NCBI RefSeq assembly: GCF_002871795.1
Contig: NZ_PNHL01000017.1
Span: 1 to 41,468 of the forward strand
Source of the DNA: Brachybacterium sp. UMB0905
GTDB taxonomy: Bacteria; Actinomycetota; Actinomycetes; Actinomycetales; Dermabacteraceae
DNA length: 41,468 bases
Reading direction: 5' to 3'
The position numbers and the translations under genes were made by a program. Below are positions 1 to 7,260 of this stretch, piece by piece; the stretch's first letter is position 1, and the number at the start of each line of letters is the position of its first letter. A model generated the notes under the pieces. The model saw only the letters and a list, made by a program, of their open reading frames with translations. It was not told where the DNA came from and searched no databases.

Positions 1-83
1 AGTAAGCCCTATTCTTCCAGGTCAGGAGCACCTTTCCGCGTCTACGACCACCCCTCGGACACCTCAACGATGAAAGCCCGAGG
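1..83 (-). mobile_element. End of an IS1380-type insertion sequence, cut by the window edge
   Basis: Positions 69-83 read GATGAAAGCCCGAGG. This matches the ends of the element at 27049-27943 in the pattern CTCGnnnTTTCATS (other strand). The preceding stretch carries GGAGCACCTTTC (25-36), also found next to that element's end. The transposase start would lie left of position 1, transcribed leftwards. Only the outer 5-prime non-coding end is visible, so whether the element is intact cannot be judged. Confidence 0.6.
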
Positions 84-166
84 ATAGGTCCGACGTGCGG
101 CGGGAAAAGGACCCGGTACCGCGGGCCTCACATCGGTGCGCGGCGGGGCGGGGCGACGGGGTGGGG

Positions 167-601
167 CTAGCGCTGGAACTCGTCGATCGCCTGTTTGATC
201 TGCTTGCCCGTGCGGACCAGGATCGGCAGCGCGAAGAACATGACGAACCACCAGTTGCCGAAGCCCACGCGGTACATCGTGAACATGATGAAGCCCAGGA
301 CGATCAGCTGGCTGAACAGGGAGAACCCGATCTTCGCCAGAGGCGGCTTGCTGCTGTATGCGGTGGACGCGGCGAAGCTGCCCGTCGTATCCGAAGCGGC
401 GGGCTGGTAGTCCCCGTCGGCCTGCGAGCTGAACTGCGGGGTGAAATCCGAGACGAAATCCGGTGACGGTACGGGGGTGTCTGCCGCCTCTGTCGAGGGC
501 GGCTGCGATGCAGCGTCAGGGCTGGGATCACGGTCCTTCCCGCCCAGCCACGACGGATCCCCGCCCGGTCCGTGCTCGCCATTCCCACGCAAGGTTCCCA
601 T
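167..601 (-). CDS. Small two-helix membrane protein of unknown function
   Basis: 144 residues starting with MGTLRGN at 601. The first 70 residues are acidic and rich in Pro/Ser/Asp and look disordered. Two hydrophobic segments follow (about residues 95-113 and 117-134), separated by a short GFGNWW turn, and the protein ends in a basic/acidic tail (KQIKQAIDEFQR). This suggests a disordered cytoplasmic N-terminus and a helical hairpin in the membrane. The frame stays open far upstream, but that part is antisense to the HNH gene, so I start at the ATG nearest the low-complexity region. No clear ribosome binding site was seen. I do not recognise a family. Confidence 0.6.
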   Translation of the reverse strand: MGTLRGNGEHGPGGDPSWLGGKDRDPSPDAASQPPSTEAADTPVPSPDFVSDFTPQFSSQADGDYQPAASDTTGSFAASTAYSSKPPLAKIGFSLFSQLIVLGFIMFTMYRVGFGNWWFVMFFALPILVRTGKQIKQAIDEFQR

Positions 602-758
602 GGTCACGCATGGTAGGCCACGGGGTGGGGAGGGGCCGACGGGGGGCTCGGACCGGCGACCGGGGCGGGGGCCCGCGACCTCTCCTCCACAATGCCCCTT
701 CATCCACAATCCGGGGCCGGAGGTGGTGGCGGCGCGGCGCCGTCTGGACGATGGGGAC

Positions 759-2354
759 ATGAGCATCAGCGACCCCGAGGGCCCTAAGCGCCCCTCCGAA
801 CGCCACCCGGTGGCGGGGCCCGATGATGCGCTGCGCGCAGCCGCCGGGCAGCTCACGGCACTGAATGCCGGGGCCTCCGCCCGGGAGCTCGTGGCGGAGG
901 TCCTGGCCACCGTGCATGCGGCGTTCACTGCGACGCAGGCGGTGAGAGATCCGCTGCCCGAGACCGCGCCGGACAGCGCCGAGGAGGCTCTCGCCGCGGT
1001 GGCGGGTATCGCCCAGCTGCGCTCCATGCTCGGCGGGATCGAAGCATCATGGCAGGTGACCGCGGCAGAGCGGATCCGTCGGGACGACGCGGCACACGGC
1101 GTGGCCACCGCCAAGCAGGGGCGCGGAGCCGGGCATGAGCTGGCCCTGGCCCGGCGGGTCTCGCCATCGTCCGCTGACCTGTCCCTGGCCGCCGCTCGCC
1201 GGCTCGTCCAGCAGATGCCCGGCACGCACTCCCGTCTGCGCCATGGCACGATCACGCACGCGCAGGCCCGCGCCGTCGCCTCCTCTCTCGACCGCGCACA
1301 GCCGCACACCTGCACACAGATCGATCGGATCCTCAGCGAGGGCCCGGAGGCACTGGACGGTATGGGGACCCGGCGCGTCCGCGCCCACATGCAGCAGCTC
1401 ATCCAGGAGCTGGAACCGGAGAAGTCTCGCGAACGCGCGGAGCGAGCCGCCCGGGAGCGCCACGTGCGGATGCAGCCGATGCGTGATGGGATGGCGCGCT
1501 TGACCGCGGTGCTGCGGGCGATTGATGCGACCGCGGTGATGGCCACCCTGGATCGATCCGCCAGCGCCCTGAAGGCCTCGGGCAGGCCCGGGTCGCACGC
1601 GGCGCTGCAGGCGGATCTGCTGGTCGAGGCTGTGCTGCGGGCCCCGGAGCGGGCCCCGGAACAGGCACAGAAGACGCCGGGTTCGGCGCTGCGGTTCATC
1701 CGCCCGAGCCTTGATGTGGGCGTGATCCTCTCCGATGCCGCGCTGCTGCATCCGGGGCGCTACACCGGCTGCGCGCTACTGGAGGGCTACGGGCCGCTGC
1801 CGGCGCACATCGTCACCGACACCATGGCCGGGCAGGAGCCTGGTCGCCTTGAGCACGCCGAACATCACGAACCAGAGGGATCCGATGGCGATGATGAGCT
1901 CATCGCGTTCTACCGTCGCCTCTACACCGCGCCGACGAGCGGGCAGCTCGTGGCCCTCGAATCAACCGCCCGGGCCTTCCCCGCGGGCCTCGCGAAGATG
2001 ATCCGCCTGCGGGACGGCAGCTGTCGCACACCCTGGTGCGATGCACCGATCCGACACATCGACCACGTCCACCCCGTCCGCAACGGTGGCCCCACCAGCT
2101 ACGCCAACGGGCAGGGGCTGTGCGTGCGCTGCAACCAGCGCAAAGAGCACGGGCCCTGGTCGCTGCGCCCGCAGTCCGCGCAGCCGCCGGAGGCGTGGCA
2201 CTGGTCCAGCCCGCACGGCGCCATCGGCCGCTCCCCCACTCCTCCCCTGCAGCCGCCCCGGCGCATCCTTCCCCCGCCCCGCCAGGACACGGCGGGCGAG
2301 GGGGACCCATCCCGAGATGGCAGCCAGCCCGCCGATGGGACGGATCCCGGCTGA
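759..2354 (+). CDS. DUF222 / HNH endonuclease domain protein
   Basis: 531 residues starting MSISDPEG. The large helical N-terminal part is typical of DUF222 (13E12-type) proteins of actinobacteria. The C-terminal HNH nuclease domain, about residues 415-465, shows the zinc ribbon pattern C-x4-C, then HIDHVHP with the catalytic His, Asn in NGG, and a second Cys pair in LCVRCNQRK. Such genes are multi-copy and often lie near mobile DNA. Here an IS1380 end is 680 bp upstream. A GACGAT box sits 6 nt before the ATG, close to the leaderless pattern seen elsewhere in the window. The biological role of the family is not settled. The tail after residue 490 is Pro-rich. Confidence 0.88.
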   Translation: MSISDPEGPKRPSERHPVAGPDDALRAAAGQLTALNAGASARELVAEVLATVHAAFTATQAVRDPLPETAPDSAEEALAAVAGIAQLRSMLGGIEASWQVTAAERIRRDDAAHGVATAKQGRGAGHELALARRVSPSSADLSLAAARRLVQQMPGTHSRLRHGTITHAQARAVASSLDRAQPHTCTQIDRILSEGPEALDGMGTRRVRAHMQQLIQELEPEKSRERAERAARERHVRMQPMRDGMARLTAVLRAIDATAVMATLDRSASALKASGRPGSHAALQADLLVEAVLRAPERAPEQAQKTPGSALRFIRPSLDVGVILSDAALLHPGRYTGCALLEGYGPLPAHIVTDTMAGQEPGRLEHAEHHEPEGSDGDDELIAFYRRLYTAPTSGQLVALESTARAFPAGLAKMIRLRDGSCRTPWCDAPIRHIDHVHPVRNGGPTSYANGQGLCVRCNQRKEHGPWSLRPQSAQPPEAWHWSSPHGAIGRSPTPPLQPPRRILPPPRQDTAGEGDPSRDGSQPADGTDPG

Positions 2355-2390
2355 GGCGCGACGCCGCGCCCCTGCTGGAGGCTCAACGCT

Positions 2391-2691
2391 TCAGCGCTGC
2401 TGCGCGTCCTTCGGCACCGTCGTCTCCTGCGGTGCGAGCGCGCCCATCACCCGGTGGGGAACGTAGGGGGCTCCCAGCTCCTCCAGCTCCTCCGCCGTGA
2501 GCTTGAGATCCAGCGCCCCGAGCGCTCCGTCGATGTGCGAGGTCTTCGTGGCGCCGATGATCGGGGAGACCACCGGATCCTGCCCGAGCAGCCAGGCGAG
2601 CGCCACATGCACCCGCTCCACCCCCCCGCTGCTCCGCGATCCGCGCCACGGCCTCGACGATCGCCGATCGGGCTGCACGGGGGATCTTCAT
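2391..2691 (-). pseudogene. 3-prime remnant of an aldo/keto reductase gene, frameshifted
   Basis: In two reading frames this encodes only the C-terminal ~100 residues of an aldo/keto reductase: KIPRAARSAIVEAVARIAEQ in one frame, then VHVALAWLLGQDPVVSPIIG and the usual closing helix in the other. The frame changes at a run of seven C (2621-2627; seven G on the coding strand); six would restore the frame. Nothing upstream of 2691 resembles the missing barrel (about 230 residues). The gene is therefore 5-prime truncated as well as frameshifted. The frameshift alone could be a sequencing error; the truncation could not. Confidence 0.75.
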
Positions 2692-2710
2692 GGTCCCACT
2701 CGGTGGGACC
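2692..2710. other. Perfect 8-bp inverted repeat at the broken end of the reductase remnant
   Basis: GGTCCCAC, loop TCG, GTGGGACC. It lies exactly where similarity to aldo/keto reductases stops. No T-run follows, so it is at best a weak terminator. It may mark a rearrangement point. Confidence 0.4.
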
Positions 2711-2809
2711 GGGCGCGAGCGCTGCGCATGAGACGGAGCGGAAGAGTCGGCGCTGTGGGGGCTGCCCCGCGGGCGTCTCACGCGCCTGCGCTGATCCAGG
2801 CTGAGCCGC

Positions 2810-2815
2810 TACCGT
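2810..2815 (+). promoter_or_regulatory. -10 box TACCGT of a leaderless start
   Basis: TACCGT is followed by six bases and then the ATG at 2822, with no ribosome binding site between. Part of a pattern repeated before eleven genes in this window. Confidence 0.55.
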
Positions 2816-2821
2816 CGGACC

Positions 2822-3718
2822 ATGCTACATCTGAGCGATGACCAGGTCCGTACCCTCCTGCCCGCCCCTGCCCGCGCAGTGGAGCTGATGCACGAGACGC
2901 TACTGGCGCTCGCTGACGGCTCGGCCTCGGTGACCCCGAAGTCGCAGGTGGTGCACGAGGAGGGCGGATTCGCCAATGCGATGCCGGCCACGTGGCCGGA
3001 GCGCGGACTGCTGGGCATCAAGTGGGTGACGATCACGCCGTCGAACCTCGAGCAGGGCCAGGAGATGATCGACGGTCTGATGGTGCTCTCCGGGCCCGAT
3101 GGTTCCACGCGCGCCACGATGGATGCCGCGGAGCTGACGGCGCTGCGCACCGCCGCCGTCACCGGGGCGTCGCTTGCCCTGGATGATCGGCCCGTGACGT
3201 TCCTGGGCACCGGGGTGCAGGCCCGCTCGCATGCCCGCGTGATCGAAGCACTGGGCCGCGGCCCGCTGACCGTCTGGGGTCGCCGCGCTGAGGCGCTCGA
3301 GGAGCTGACCGCCTGGTGCGCCGAGCACACCCCGACCCTTGACCTGCGCACCACGACGGACCGCACCGAAGCGCTCACCGGGGCGGGCGTGGTGATCTCC
3401 GGGCTGCCCATCGGCCTGACCGATACTGCACTTTCTCCCGGTGACGTGGCCCCCGACGCGACCCTGCTGCCGCTGGATTACGCCTCCGTCGTCGCAGCGG
3501 AGATCGCGCGGACCGGCACGCTCGTCGCCGATGACCCGGAGCAGTTCGAGGCGCTGCGGCCCGTGAAGCTCGGAGAGGATTACCCGCGCGCGACCGGTGC
3601 CACCGGCGATCTGCTGCGTCAAGGCCGCCCGGAGGGCCTCGTCATCGCGCAGAACCTGGGGTCGGGCCTGGGGGATGTGGTGCTGGCCGACGCGGTGGTG
3701 CGCGCAGCTGAGGCCTGA
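2822..3718 (+). CDS. Ornithine cyclodeaminase / mu-crystallin family protein
   Basis: 298 residues, near the family length of 300-330. The N-terminal half carries GIKWVT around residue 64, placing the conserved lysine of the family. A Rossmann segment begins near residue 127 (FLGTGVQARSHARV), the NAD(P)-binding turn. The C-terminal region contains the usual DADP-type stretch (VADDPEQFEALRPVKLGEDYP). Members are ornithine cyclodeaminases, alanine dehydrogenases, ketimine reductases or other imine-reducing enzymes; sequence alone does not say which. The next gene downstream is a LysR regulator, 25 bp away in the same direction, which may control it. The ATG at 2822 is set by the leaderless -10 box. 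Confidence 0.85.
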   Translation: MLHLSDDQVRTLLPAPARAVELMHETLLALADGSASVTPKSQVVHEEGGFANAMPATWPERGLLGIKWVTITPSNLEQGQEMIDGLMVLSGPDGSTRATMDAAELTALRTAAVTGASLALDDRPVTFLGTGVQARSHARVIEALGRGPLTVWGRRAEALEELTAWCAEHTPTLDLRTTTDRTEALTGAGVVISGLPIGLTDTALSPGDVAPDATLLPLDYASVVAAEIARTGTLVADDPEQFEALRPVKLGEDYPRATGATGDLLRQGRPEGLVIAQNLGSGLGDVVLADAVVRAAEA

Positions 3719-3730
3719 CGCGCCCGCGCC

Positions 3731-3736
3731 TACGAT
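3731..3736 (+). promoter_or_regulatory. -10 box TACGAT of a leaderless start
   Basis: TACGAT, seven bases, then ATG at 3744. It starts 13 bp after the stop of the preceding gene, so the LysR gene can have its own promoter. Confidence 0.5.
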
Positions 3737-3743
3737 GGTCGGC

Positions 3744-4658
3744 ATGGATCCGCGCAGGCTGCTCATCTTCCGCACCGTCGTGGCGAACGGCTCGATCGGG
3801 GCCGGCGCCCGGGAGCTGGGCTGGACCCAGCCGGCCGTCTCCCAGCATCTCGCGGCGCTCGAGAAGGAGGTCGGCACCCAGCTGCTGCTGCGCTCCTCCA
3901 CGGGGGTGACGCCGACGGAGGCGGGCGCGCGCCTGGCCGCGCATGCGGAGGCGATCGCCGCGCAGCTGGAGGCGGCGCAGAAGGAGCTGGCGGATATCAC
4001 CGCGCTGCGCCGCGGCACGGTGCGCTTCGGCACGTTCCCGTCGGCCGCCGCGACGCTGCTGGCACCGACGCTGAAGCACCTCGAACGCTCCGCCCCGGAC
4101 CTCGATGTCACCTTCTGTGAGCTCGAGCCGCCGGATGCGGTGAGCGCACTGCGTGAGGGCGAGCTGGATCTTGCGCTCGTGTTCCGCTACCCGTGCACGG
4201 ACATCGGCGATGAGGGCACGTTGGAGTGGACGCCGCTGATGGAGGACCGGGTGCTGGCGGTGCTGCCCTCGTCGGATCCGCGGGCGGAGGATCCGGGTCT
4301 GACCTTGGCGGATCTGGCGGAGGATCCGTGGATCGCTGGCTGCGAGCGGTGCCGCGCGAACCTCATCACGAGCGCCCGACAGGCCGGTTTCTCCCCGGCG
4401 GTGCGGTATTCGACCGATGACACGATCGTGGTGCAGCAGCTGGTCAGCCATGGCGCGGGCGTCGCGCTGGTGCCGGAGATCGCGCTGGCCGCGGCACCGA
4501 GCGCCGATGTCGCGATCCGGGAGCTGCCGGGGCTGGAGAACCGTCTGATCGGGCTGCTGAACCGGCGCGGGGCGCTGTCGATCCCGGCGGTCGCGGCGCT
4601 GCGGGATGCGCTCGTGGCGCAGACGCAGGAGCGGCTGAGCACAGCGGTGATGATGTGA
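3744..4658 (+). CDS. LysR-family transcriptional regulator
   Basis: 304 residues, standard length. Residues 1-60 form the winged HTH (RRLLIFRTVVANGSIGAGAR, then TQPAVSQHLAALEKEVG), followed by the linker helix and an effector-binding domain (from about residue 90) of the periplasmic-binding fold. The start at 3744 is favoured over the in-frame ATG at 3735, which overlaps the -10 box. It lies between an ornithine cyclodeaminase-like gene and a small membrane protein. The 4-nt overlap with the latter suggests co-transcription, and the cyclodeaminase may be its target, which is inference only. Confidence 0.9.
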   Translation: MDPRRLLIFRTVVANGSIGAGARELGWTQPAVSQHLAALEKEVGTQLLLRSSTGVTPTEAGARLAAHAEAIAAQLEAAQKELADITALRRGTVRFGTFPSAAATLLAPTLKHLERSAPDLDVTFCELEPPDAVSALREGELDLALVFRYPCTDIGDEGTLEWTPLMEDRVLAVLPSSDPRAEDPGLTLADLAEDPWIAGCERCRANLITSARQAGFSPAVRYSTDDTIVVQQLVSHGAGVALVPEIALAAAPSADVAIRELPGLENRLIGLLNRRGALSIPAVAALRDALVAQTQERLSTAVMM

Positions 4659-5110
4659 GCGCTCCGGCGAGCGCGTGGCTGCGCCCGCTGCTGGTGCTGT
4701 TGGGCGGCGCGGTGTTCTGCGGCCTGCTCATGCTGGTGCGGCAGGAGATCGTGGCACTACCGGTCGCGCTGCTGACGCTGCTGATGGTGTATTGGACGAG
4801 CCCTCTGCGGCGCGGGGATCACACCTCGCTCGCCGCCGCCCGGGAACGTGCCTCAGCGGTCCGCTCTGATGCTGCTCGCCCGACGGTGGTGCTGTGGGCG
4901 CCGGGCAATCCGGCATCGGCCCGCCTGCACACCGCGATCCGGGGGCCGCGCGAGGACGTGATCTGGGTGAACGTGTACCGGGACCGGATGGCGATGGATC
5001 TGCTGGTGGAGCAGGGCGGCGCGGAGGCGCTGCCGCTGGCGCTGCACGGTGATGCGGTGCATGCGGCGGTCACGCCTGGGGAGCTATTGGAGCTGCTCGC
5101 GCAGGACTGA
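4655..5110 (+). CDS. Membrane-anchored glutaredoxin-fold protein lacking the redox cysteines
   Basis: 151 residues; start overlaps the LysR stop (ATGA). Two hydrophobic segments (about residues 8-26 and 31-47) precede a C-terminal domain. That domain lines up by eye with actinobacterial mycoredoxin/glutaredoxin proteins: a first strand VVLWAPG, the motif position, a helix, a second strand (VIWVNVYRD), a proline at the cis-Pro position (EALPLALHGDAVH) and a closing ELLELL helix. Where the family has CxxC, this protein reads NPAS. The domain contains no cysteine, so it cannot do thiol-disulfide exchange. It may bind a thiol or serve as a scaffold. The fold assignment is my alignment, not a search result. 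Confidence 0.6.
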   Translation: MSAPASAWLRPLLVLLGGAVFCGLLMLVRQEIVALPVALLTLLMVYWTSPLRRGDHTSLAAARERASAVRSDAARPTVVLWAPGNPASARLHTAIRGPREDVIWVNVYRDRMAMDLLVEQGGAEALPLALHGDAVHAAVTPGELLELLAQD

Positions 5111-5131
5111 CCACCCCGCATCTTCTGCTTC

Positions 5132-5151
5132 TCCGGAACTCCGGATATCAT
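5132..5151 (+). promoter_or_regulatory. Operator-like palindrome and -10 box of the HTH gene
   Basis: TCCGGA, AC, TCCGGA (5132-5145) is directly followed by TATCAT (5146-5151), then seven bases and the GTG at 5159. A palindrome touching the -10 of a regulator gene suggests autoregulation (inference). Confidence 0.45.
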
Positions 5152-5158
5152 GATGGTT

Positions 5159-5692
5159 GTGTCCGATGCCCGCGACTCTCTGCTCGCCCGCCTCGACCGT
5201 CTCGAGGCCCGCATAGACCAGCTGGAGGCCACCGCCACCAGCACGCCCTCCCCCGCCGCCCCCGAGGGCCCCACCGCCCCGGCCGACGGCGACCCCTTCG
5301 CTCCCCTCACCGCGCTCAAGGACCTCCTCCCCGAGCCCGGCGGTGTGCAGTTCACCGGCGCCGTCACCGTCGGCGCGGGGCACTTCGAGTTCCAGTGGGC
5401 CCGCCCCACCCAGCATCTGCAGCAGACCGACTGGGCCGAGCATGCGGACACCGTCGCCGCGCTCGGCCATCCGCTGCGCCTGACGATCCTGCAGCACCTG
5501 CTGGAGGGCGAGCGCACGGTCGCGCAGCTGGTCGATGAGCTGGGGCTCGCCTCCACGGGCGTGGCCTACCACCATCTGACATCGCTGCAGGCCGCGGGCT
5601 GGGTGACCTCCCCTCGCCGCGGCGCCTGGGCGCTGCCGGCCCCGCGCATCGTCCCCCTGCTGACCATCCTCATCGCCCTCGAGAAAGGCTGA
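5159..5692 (+). CDS. ArsR-type winged-helix regulator with N-terminal coiled coil
   Basis: 177 residues from the GTG at 5159 (leaderless spacing from TATCAT); an in-frame ATG at 5150 is possible but overlaps that box. Residues 1-22 form a short coiled coil (LLARLDRLEARIDQLEA), followed by a Pro/Ala linker. The C-terminal half holds the HTH: ALGHPLRLTILQHLLEG, then TVAQLVDELGLASTGVAYHH as recognition region, and a wing GWVTSPRRGAW. No metal-binding cysteine pair is present, so it is not a metal sensor of the classical kind. It starts an operon with a serine hydrolase (2-bp gap) and a membrane protein, which are its likely targets. Confidence 0.75.
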   Translation: MSDARDSLLARLDRLEARIDQLEATATSTPSPAAPEGPTAPADGDPFAPLTALKDLLPEPGGVQFTGAVTVGAGHFEFQWARPTQHLQQTDWAEHADTVAALGHPLRLTILQHLLEGERTVAQLVDELGLASTGVAYHHLTSLQAAGWVTSPRRGAWALPAPRIVPLLTILIALEKG

Positions 5693-5694
5693 GT

Positions 5695-6813
5695 GTGTCC
5701 GCCTCTCTGCCCGACCAGCCCGCTGCTGCACCCCCGTCCCGACGCACCCTGCTGACCGCCACGATCCCTGCCGCCGCCGCGCTGATCGGCGTGGGCGCCC
5801 TGTCTTTCCCGCGCCCCGCTTCACTGGGAGAGCCGACGGGGGATACCGACCTCGCCGCTGCCGTCGCCCCGCACCTGAAGGGGCACCAGCGGGTCGCCGT
5901 GATGCTGCGCGACCCCTCCGGTGCCACGCGTTTCGCCGGTTTCGGGTCGAGTGAGTCCGATGAGTTCGAGATCGGCTCAGTCACCAAGACGTTCACCGGC
6001 GCCCTACTGGCCTGCGCGATCGAGGAGGGTGAGGTGAGCGCGGAGACCACCGTGGAGGAGATCCTCGGCGAGCGCGCATCCGGCAGCGAGGTGGCCGATG
6101 CGACCCTGGCGGAGCTCGCCACGCACACCTCGGGGCTGCCGCGGCTGGCATCGGCCATGCTCTGGCGCGCCACCACCGCGGGCTTCCTGCGCCACGACCC
6201 CTATGCAGGGCGGGATGCACAGACCGTGATCGACGATGCACTCGCCTCCTCCCTGTCCGGTCGTGGCACGTCGTCGTACTCGAACCTGGGCGTCGCGCTG
6301 GAGGGGCAGCTGCTCGCCGCCGCAACGGGAACCGACTACGCGAGCCTGCTGCAGGAGCGGATTCTCGAGCCCGCCCAGCTCACGGGCACGTATGCCCCGA
6401 TCACTCCGGAGAACCTGCGCGAGACCCACCGGCGCGGGCATGGGGTGAACGGCCTGCGGCAGGCGGCCTGGACCATGGAGGGGCAGGCTCCCGCGGGCGG
6501 GATCTGCTCCACTGCCGCGGACATGATGACCTACGTGACCGGGATGATCGATGGCTCCGGGCCGGGCGCCGCCGCAGCCACCGAGGTGCTGCATGAAGGG
6601 GAGGACAAGATCGTGGCCATGAACTGGTTCCACAGCGTGCTCGACGAGGAGGCTGACACGAGGCTGATCTGGCACAACGGCCAGACCGGCGGCTACTCCT
6701 CCTTCGCGGGCTTCCGGTCCGATACAGGGCAGGGTGTGGTGGTGCTGACCGACAGCGCCCGGCCCGTGGATGGCCTGGGCGCGGGCCTGCTGACCGGGGA
6801 GGTGGCGGCATGA
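5695..6813 (+). CDS. Exported serine hydrolase of the beta-lactamase class C / PBP4* family
   Basis: 372 residues with a GTG start two bases after the regulator's stop. The N-terminus has SRRTLL followed by a hydrophobic stretch, a likely twin-arginine or Sec signal anchor. Catalytic motifs of the penicillin-recognising fold are visible: SVTK (SxxK, Ser at about residue 95), YSN (about 195) and HNGQTGG (the KTG-like HxG, about 327). Members are D-aminopeptidases, carboxypeptidases or esterases acting outside the cell; a true beta-lactamase role is not supported. Its stop overlaps the next gene by 4 nt. Confidence 0.85.
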   Translation: MSASLPDQPAAAPPSRRTLLTATIPAAAALIGVGALSFPRPASLGEPTGDTDLAAAVAPHLKGHQRVAVMLRDPSGATRFAGFGSSESDEFEIGSVTKTFTGALLACAIEEGEVSAETTVEEILGERASGSEVADATLAELATHTSGLPRLASAMLWRATTAGFLRHDPYAGRDAQTVIDDALASSLSGRGTSSYSNLGVALEGQLLAAATGTDYASLLQERILEPAQLTGTYAPITPENLRETHRRGHGVNGLRQAAWTMEGQAPAGGICSTAADMMTYVTGMIDGSGPGAAAATEVLHEGEDKIVAMNWFHSVLDEEADTRLIWHNGQTGGYSSFAGFRSDTGQGVVVLTDSARPVDGLGAGLLTGEVAA

Positions 6814-7190
6814 TGCAGATCCTGGCGTGGCTGCCGCTGGTGATCGCGCTCTTCCTGGCCGGCGGGATCGTGTGGAGCATCGTGACGATGCTGCGCCGCC
6901 ACCTGCACCCGTGGCAGATCGGGCTGCGGGTCGTCTCCGCGGCGACGGGTCTGGCGATCATCTCGATCATGGAGGTGCTTCCCGCCGAAGCCTGGTTCGT
7001 GCCCTGGCTGCTGGCTCTTGCCGTGCTGGCCGCCGCCGCCATCGCAATCCGACGCACCCTCACGCAGCAGCCCCCGTCGGACCCCACGAAAACCCAGGCG
7101 AAGCTGCTGGCCCGCCCGAACCGCTGGAACATCGGCGGCGAATGGGGGCTGCTGCTGGTGCTCCTGGGGCTCGCGGTGATCGCCGGGTGA
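6810..7190 (+). CDS. Small membrane protein, third gene of the HTH/serine hydrolase operon
   Basis: 126 residues with four hydrophobic stretches (about residues 5-27, 42-58, 62-82 and 110-125), joined by short basic loops. The start overlaps the hydrolase stop (ATGA), which means coupled translation. I do not recognise a family. Operon position suggests it assists or protects against the hydrolase, or transmits a signal to the regulator; this is inference. Confidence 0.7.
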   Translation: MMQILAWLPLVIALFLAGGIVWSIVTMLRRHLHPWQIGLRVVSAATGLAIISIMEVLPAEAWFVPWLLALAVLAAAAIAIRRTLTQQPPSDPTKTQAKLLARPNRWNIGGEWGLLLVLLGLAVIAG

Positions 7191-7221
7191 GACGGGCAGG
7201 GACCCGCCCCGACGGTAGGGG

Positions 7222-7239
7222 CCTGCCCTGTCGGGCAGG
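7222..7239 (+). terminator. Hairpin after the serine hydrolase operon
   Basis: CCTGCCC, loop TGTC, GGGCAGG, 32 bp after the stop at 7190. Strong GC stem without a T-run, typical of high-GC actinobacteria. It ends 8 bp before the -10 of the next gene, so it also separates the two units. Confidence 0.55.
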
Positions 7240-7247
7240 GGCGCCCC

Positions 7248-7253
7248 TACGAT
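7248..7253 (+). promoter_or_regulatory. -10 box TACGAT of a leaderless start
   Basis: TACGAT, seven bases, ATG at 7261. This argues against the in-frame ATG at 7252, which lies inside the box. Confidence 0.55.
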
Positions 7254-7260
7254 GAACCGC

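Noticed and set aside
602..1699. Upstream extension of the small membrane protein gene at 167-601
   Set aside because: The frame is open but lies antisense to the HNH gene and has no domain; the start was set at 601.
5695..6813. Antibiotic-resistance beta-lactamase
   Set aside because: The SxxK, YSN and HxG motifs are shared by many non-lactamase serine hydrolases, and the operon context is not that of a resistance gene.
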